DNA of 64,000 nt, from positions 37,510,001 through 37,574,000 of the forward strand of contig NC_077222.1 of the NCBI RefSeq assembly GCF_024763615.1, in the 5' to 3' direction. This document shows, in pieces, positions 58,842 through 64,000 of this stretch. Positions within the stretch are counted from its first letter, which is position 1. The number at the start of each line of letters is the position of its first letter. Below the pieces are notes generated by a model. The model searched no databases. It saw only the letters and a program-made list of their open reading frames with translations, and had not been told where the DNA came from. This DNA comes from Phlebotomus papatasi (taxonomy: Eukaryota; Arthropoda; Insecta; Diptera; Psychodidae). The position numbers and the translations under genes were made by a program.

Positions 58842-59521
58842 CTACAGCAAATCATACCCAAATATCATTCCAAATTTATCTTGATCCTGAAGAGAACCTC
58901 CTCTATAAAACACCACAAACTTGTCTTTAGAGTTTCTGAAAGACAGTGGATAGAAGAATTTGTATTTAAGAGGAGGAAGATCATCTGCCCGAACTACATC
59001 GTCTGCTGACAAGATAGCTTCTTTTCTTTCGCCCAGAAACCCTACATAAGCCAGTTTAATCCTTTTCCCTGTGCTGTCCAGGTAGATGAACCCCACAACA
59101 TTTCTCAGAAGTAAACTGAAGGCAGTCAAGGAGAGGAATCCAGTGACTCCTGGAAAACAATCTCGCTTACTTGGGAATTTCTAATCTCCGTAATTCCTTA
59201 CCTATCGAATAATGTCTTACCTATCGTGGTTACTGCAGTGAATGTTCCTTCCGGGAGGTTAGAGGTGGTCTCTGCTACCCAGGCTAGAGGACTAGAAAGC
59301 AGTGCTAAGATGCCCTGGTGGATTTTTATCTTATTTGCCGTTGAGAAAATCCGGATCTGAGGAAGTCTGTAAATTGTTGTCCATTTCTCACCATCATCAG
59401 GTTTGTTTTCTGATCCTCTGACTTGGGAATTGCACTTTAGGTTACTTGTGGTTGAAATACACCTCAGGGATTGTGTGTTCTTAATTATTTTAAGAGAATT
59501 GAAAGAAAATCTCAGAATCAT
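58842..59521 (-). CDS. TMEM186: TMEM186 homologue, mitochondrial inner-membrane protein, two exons
   Basis: Exons 59221-59521 and 58842-59149 (reading leftwards) join across a 71-base intron to 202 residues. The chosen donor ATAG|GTAAGAC is in phase with the acceptor TTTTCCAG; a second GATAG|GTAAGG donor just downstream is out of phase. The N-terminus MILRFSFNSLK is rich in K/R/S and lacks acids, as in a mitochondrial presequence. EKWTTIYRLPQI (45-56) is the family signature, followed by hydrophobic segments at about 70-84 and 101-124 and then GFIYLDSTGKRIKLAYVGFLG, a pattern of TMEM186. The human protein belongs to the MCIA complex that assembles complex I; that role is inferred here. The frame is open upstream to an ATG at 59596 (25 more residues), so an earlier start is possible. 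Confidence 0.85.
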
Positions 59522-59745
59522 TTTCACTGCCCGCGATTCTAACCTCAAAGTCAAAAACCACCCTGAAGAAACTACAAAACTTGCAAAATGGTACAAACAT
59601 TCAAGAGTGATCCAAGTACACTGTAAAAAACAGTTTGTCGAAAATAAGCTCAGTTTTATTTTTTTACGGCAAATAGGGTGGAGTAAGTACTTTTGGCCAC
59701 TTTAAGGTTTCATATGCTTGTAATTTTTACAATCTTTATTTAAAT

Positions 59746-60070
59746 ATAGTGCCCGCTTCGTTATCCGGATGATTGGGAAACAATATGACAGATGTCCGTT
59801 TCGTAATCCGGATGGATTTTTTGAATTTGTTCAACGTCGCGAAAATATAATACAAGGTTTTTCTAGAATTACAATAAAAGTTTTAAAGAAGCTAAAAAAT
59901 ACATAATTAGAGAATTCTAGGCCATTATACTTCATTTATTAAACAAAAACTTCACAGGATCATTTTCATTGCTGAACACACATGCATACATGACCTCAAA
60001 ATGAACTTAAATGTAACTGTCGATAAGTCGTCCGAATTACGGCGATCCGGATTAGAAAGTGGGCACTGTA
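59746..60070. mobile_element. pogo/Tigger-type MITE (AGTGCCCGCTTCGTTATCC)
   Basis: 325 bp, ends AGTGCCCGCTTCGTTATCCG and CCGGATTAGAAAGTGGGCACT-like. The interior repeats the TAATCCGGATG word. It is nested in the 59674-62128 element. Confidence 0.8.
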
Positions 60071-61020
60071 AAATGAAATTTTGTACAAAGATACCCTAAC
60101 GCCGTTTCTTCCTAATAATCCAAGAGAATTCCCAAAATTTTTTTTGGATATTTTAGTAAAAAAATGCTTTTTATGCAACTATGCATGTTTTAGTACTTTT
60201 GGCCACATTGTAAGCACTTTCGCCGCTTTTGGCCATTGTGTGTAAGCACTTTTGGCCACTTGTTTCCAATAGAATTTAAATAAAATAACAGAAGAAATAC
60301 ATTTCGTAAACTTTCACAAATACACAGCACAAGTCCTATTCTTATTTAACACCAATTTTATGTGATTATTAGAGTATTATAAACGACTTATTGCATATTT
60401 TCAATTTGATGTAAAAATCAGTCAAAAGTCATGATTGTTTTTACTGAAATCCACGAGGTGCGCCACGTGTAAAATGTATGGGAAAGTGAATGGCCAAAAA
60501 TACTTACACAACCGAAAAAAGTAAGCTCTTTTAGCCACATCCAATTTTCATTTAATTTGTTAGAAAATCTTATTAAGGACGATATCACAATAAAATTTAG
60601 TTAATTAAGAAATGGACTTTCATTGAATAATATCAAATATTTTCATCAAAAATATGAAATAATGCCAAACAATTTCTCTTAACATTAACAAGTTTCTTAA
60701 TAATCCCATGTTTTTTTTGTGATTTTTTACCTCGTCGAGAATTTCTTTCAATAACTTAGAATTAATTAATTAACAGAGCGATGCAACTTTATTTTCGTAT
60801 CTTATAAGATAAGATTTCAAATTTTGAATTATAAGATTTTGGTATGCAAGATTAAGGTCTATGTCGTGAGTTTATTTGAACGAGACTACCATGCTAGCTA
60901 TGAGTGTCATTTAGTTTTCGCGCTAATTTTTCTCTTTGGAAAGCAGAAAGCGGGAAGGAAAAACAGTAGATAAGTGGAAAATATTTAGTGAAAAAGTTCA
61001 ACTGAGGAAACGGTGACCAA

Positions 61021-61586
61021 AAGAAAATGTTGAAGATTCATTTGCTGGTGAGTAGTACTTCTTTGAGATCTATAAATCACAATTTAAAGTTAAGTTTAGG
61101 TTTTTCCTAATGTTCATTTCTTTACAGAATGAGAGATCTTCAGAGATCAGTGGTTAGCAGAAAGCATTTGTTGTCTTTGCAGAGTGTGACTTCCAAGTAA
61201 AGCTTGCACTCTCTTCATCAGAAATTCTGTCATAAAGACGAGTATGCTGAACAAGACAGTAGAATCTGAGGTCACCGGAAAGATTGGATAAGAACTTTGC
61301 ATAACACATGTGAAGAGGATGCTCCTGCAAAGATGATTCGTTTTGAAGAATAATCTGTTAGGGATTGGACAAAAATTTCTTTGGAAGCCAGAAGATTGTA
61401 TCAGGAATAGGATATAATTATGTAGTTCCGAAATGTATAGTCTTTTCCGTCCCCAACGATGTCTTTGGATTATTCTGTATTAGAAAATGCGATCAGAGGA
61501 TGCAGAAATATACCCACAACTTGCACCGATAGCAGAATTACCAAGCTGAGGAAGAAAAAGCCTGAGATTGCGTTGAGAAAAATAAA
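61021..61586 (+). other. Spliced-looking noncoding unit inside the 2.45-kb element
   Basis: A segment richer in G+C than its surroundings has ATTTGCTG|GTGAGT at 61047/61048, an 80-base intron with a polypyrimidine tract ending TTTCTTTACAG at 61127, then about 450 bases without a long frame and AATAAA at 61581. Splicing the ATG at 61027 gives only 16 codons. It could be a lncRNA, a decayed cargo gene or chance. Confidence 0.3.
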
Positions 61587-61828
61587 TTAAAATGTATTTT
61601 CAAAAAATATATGTTTCATTTTTCAAGAAAAAATATTGTATTCTGACGAATTAAAGATTTTTCAATTTTAAATAAATAAAATGATTATTAAGAAAACCAC
61701 TCCTTAAATCTTCCTCTCGAAAATCATACAAACACAGAAAATCTCGTACTTTGAAGCACCTCTGAAAGTGTCCAGTTATGAGACGTTTTGAGGTTGGAAT
61801 TCATATTTTATAAAATTCACCACTCGGG

Positions 61829-61968
61829 GTTGCATCGCAAATCTCGTTCTGAACAGAGCCTGTCAATAAAATTATGAGATTTGACATCTCGTTCATAAAG
61901 TTGCATCGCAAATCTCTTAAGTTAATAGACTAATAGACGAGATCTGTAAAGTTGCATCGCGCTGTAAG
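61829..61968. repeat. Three spaced copies of GTTGCATCGCAAATCTC
   Basis: GTTGCATCGCAAATCTCG (61829), GTTGCATCGCAAATCTC (about 61902) and GTTGCATCGCGCTG (about 61950) lie in one orientation about 50-70 bases apart. Possibly a short tandem remnant or binding-site array. Confidence 0.5.
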
Positions 61969-62380
61969 TCGATACAAAATCAAATATGGTTTTCTGATAC
62001 GTTAGATTAGAGGTCACGAAATAAGACCCATTTTCTTGTTCTAAATAAACTCATAATTGCCTTACAATGTGATTTTACTTTAGGTGGCCAAAAGTGCTTA
62101 CATGGCCAAAAGGGCTGACACTACCCTAAATAAGAAAAATACATTTCCTAACGTCAAGAGAGACTTCACACCGCATCTACGCCAGATTCAAACAGGGACC
62201 CATATCATGAGAAAATTCCATTTTTTTTCTCTAAAAAATGCTATTTTCTTAATAGGATGGATACCCCGAATGATGCCACTACCCCATTTCATGCCACCTT
62301 CAATAAAATTGTATTTTTCTGAACATTACGAATTAAAAATTAAACAAAACATTTACCAACAAACTTTCCCTTAAGTCCCA

Positions 62381-62457
62381 TTTTTCCCAAACGTATGACT
62401 TATTTCGGAACAAGATTTTTTCCCAAACGTACGACTTATTTCGGAACGGAGGGAGTA
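62381..62457. repeat. Tandem 34-base repeat ending in GGAACGGAGGGAGTA
   Basis: TTTTTCCCAAACGTATGACT, then TATTTCGGAACAAGA, is followed directly by a second copy ending TCGGAACGGAGGGAGTA. Read in reverse it begins TACTCCCTCCGTTCCGAAAT, the terminus known from Stowaway-type mariner MITEs. No left end is seen. Confidence 0.6.
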
Positions 62458-62640
62458 AAATTTTAAGCCTTTCGAATGAAAAGTGTTAAAAATTAGGAAG
62501 AACGTTCAATAATCAGCTTAATTCGTTTTAAAACAATATAATTAATCAATTATTCATTTTCTTATAAAATGTTGAGGAAAAAGTGTGTCTATATTCTCTG
62601 ATAAAAATCGCTCGTAAAAGTTTTGTAAAATCTCTTTGCC

Positions 62641-63344
62641 CCATATAGAAAAGTAGCGAGATGTTTGGCTACCCCTGTCGCCATAGGGATTTTTGTAAAA
62701 TCTTTTCATTTTCAACATGATATCTTGTTGATACTGGATATTCCACATTTTTTACTAATAAAATACAAAGTCTTGTAAAAGTTTTCTCATTATTCTTTTT
62801 TTTTCACCAAAAAATGACGATTTTGTAGTCAGAAATAGTCTCTAAAGTTCTATTTAACCATTCCTGCAGACAGCATATCGGCGTATAATTCCTATATATA
62901 ACAAAAAGCATGAAAATCGTGATTATTATTTCCACCAAATTGATGAACAATATCACAGAAAATATTCCAAGAAACCATTTTGAGAGAAAGAGCTAAAAAT
63001 GAAAGAGAAAACGGCAACTCCATCTATTGGGAAATTCCCATGAAAACCAGATGTTGAGAAAACTTTTACAAGAATTTTGTTAATTCGTTTTGGTGGATTC
63101 GGTTCTAATAAAATATCTTGTTGAAAATGAAAACATTTTACGAGAATCCCTATGGCGACGTGTAGCCAAGGGGTAACTCATATTGAGAAACCCTCGTCAA
63201 TTGTCCGAGAAACGCTTCGCGAAACCCGAGGAACCCAATTTCTGCATCGCCAAACCCGAGAAACCAGAAACCCTTGTCAGAAAAACTGGGAATGAGTTAC
63301 CCCTTGGGTTTAGCCAAACATCTTGTTACTTTTCCATATAAATT
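62641..63344. mobile_element. Fold-back element with AGATGTTTGGCTA arms
   Basis: GAAAAGTAGCGAGATGTTTG at the left is mirrored by CAAACATCTTGTTACTTTTC at the right. A second inner pair (CGCCATAGGGAT, then TTTTCATTTTCAACA) is mirrored at 63110-63155. The right arm is enlarged by a palindromic block from 63171 to 63303 with GAAACCCGAG repeats. Confidence 0.7.
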
Positions 63345-63537
63345 GACTTATTTTACAAATTTTTTACGAGATTATTTACTTTTTTCAGAGTTGATATAAG
63401 CGATATAAGGTTTCATATGGCATTTATAAATTCTTTCTAAAATTATATTATGGCGACATATGAGAGCAATTTTTAGAAGAAAAATTATGAGCCCTCATTG
63501 TGTGTCTCCTCATGCTAAGAAATTCATTTAATTCTTA

Positions 63538-63865
63538 CAGTGCTGTCTCTCTATATGCACAGTTTGGGTACTTTTTTTGACAGTTCTCTCTCTGAATATG
63601 CACAACTTTTTTTGAAATTCCCAACGGTTTTTTTCTTTCTTTTAATAAATTATCATTTTTTATTGTTCTAGAATTTCCCGTGTTATTTTAAATATAATAT
63701 GAGACAGAAAAAATAAAATTAAGAAAATTGAAAACAAGAAAAATTAGTTACGAAGAAAATAATTTTCTTTATTACTTTGTCAAAATGTAAACAAATTGAT
63801 TTTGAATTCAACCGACACAAAAGCTGTGCATATAGAGAGTGTGCATATAGAGAGAGACAGCACTG
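63538..63865. mobile_element. MITE with CAGTGCTGTCTCTCTATATG ends
   Basis: 328 bp, TA outside both ends. CAGTGCTGTCTCTCTATATG is mirrored at the right, where GTGCATATAGAGAG is present twice. Mariner-like. Confidence 0.85.
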
Positions 63866-64000
63866 TATTTCATGTAAGTAAAAAATAAAATTAACCTTTT
63901 TTGATACTGTTTTTTACAGTGTACTTAAAAATTTGTCTTACCTACTTCAACTTCAAGTTTTGTAGTTGCTTCAGGGTGGTTAGAACATGTGAGCGCGTGG

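Larger units (their letters stand above)
59674..62128. mobile_element. 2.45-kb TAGGGTGGAG element with GGCCA subterminal repeats
   Basis: The left TAGGGTGGAGTAAGTACTTT mirrors AGGGCTGACACTACCCTA, and the word TAAGYACTTTTGGCCA occurs in both arms (59684, 60190-60260, 62085-62110). It contains the MITE 59746-60070 and a spliced-gene-like stretch (60880-61590). The two ends agree only in part. Confidence 0.6.

Overview
This window is AT-rich nuclear DNA from an insect. The best guess is a lower (nematoceran) dipteran of the sand-fly type. The reasons are canonical GT-AG introns, several of only 54-88 bases, insect-like protein sequences for three genes, and an extreme load of small terminal-inverted-repeat transposons (MITEs) with TA target sites. 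The species call is an inference, because nothing in the sequence names it.

Three protein genes can be assembled. (1) A LIM-homeobox transcription factor of the apterous/Lhx2/9 group lies on the + strand at 35137-46264. It has six exons that join in phase to 340 residues: two LIM domains, a basic GRPRKRK linker and a homeodomain. It resembles vertebrate Lhx2/9 more than Drosophila Ap just after the homeodomain, so it is probably the apB paralogue. (2) mRpS7, the mitochondrial small-subunit ribosomal protein uS7m, is a two-exon gene on the + strand at 58068-58793. (3) TMEM186, a mitochondrial inner-membrane protein linked to complex I assembly, is a two-exon gene on the - strand at 58842-59521. 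Genes 2 and 3 converge with only 48 bases between their stop codons. Both act in mitochondria; apB is an unrelated developmental regulator.

Layout: 1-35 kb is gene-poor upstream DNA, a mosaic of nested MITEs, two related non-LTR-like tails, a tRNA-like SINE, a decayed DD37E mariner (25411-26693) and islands of more complex single-copy-looking sequence that may be regulatory. 35-46 kb is the LIM-homeobox gene; its introns hold a 1 kb fold-back element, a 1.67 kb Tc1 relic and a 1.96 kb nested element. 46-58 kb is intergenic, with MITEs, a 1.25 kb element, a hAT-like element and a very AT-rich block. 58-59.6 kb holds the convergent mitochondrial gene pair. 59.6-64 kb is a 2.45 kb element carrying an intron-like structure, more fold-backs, and an inverted copy of the TMEM186 5' region at the right edge.

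The most striking non-gene signal is a set of fold-back elements. They all begin with TAGGG (usually TAGGGG or TAGGGTGG), insert at TA, and differ in the words repeated just inside their ends. Several are nested inside one another, and two insertions can be resolved exactly by comparison with an empty copy of the host element elsewhere in the window.
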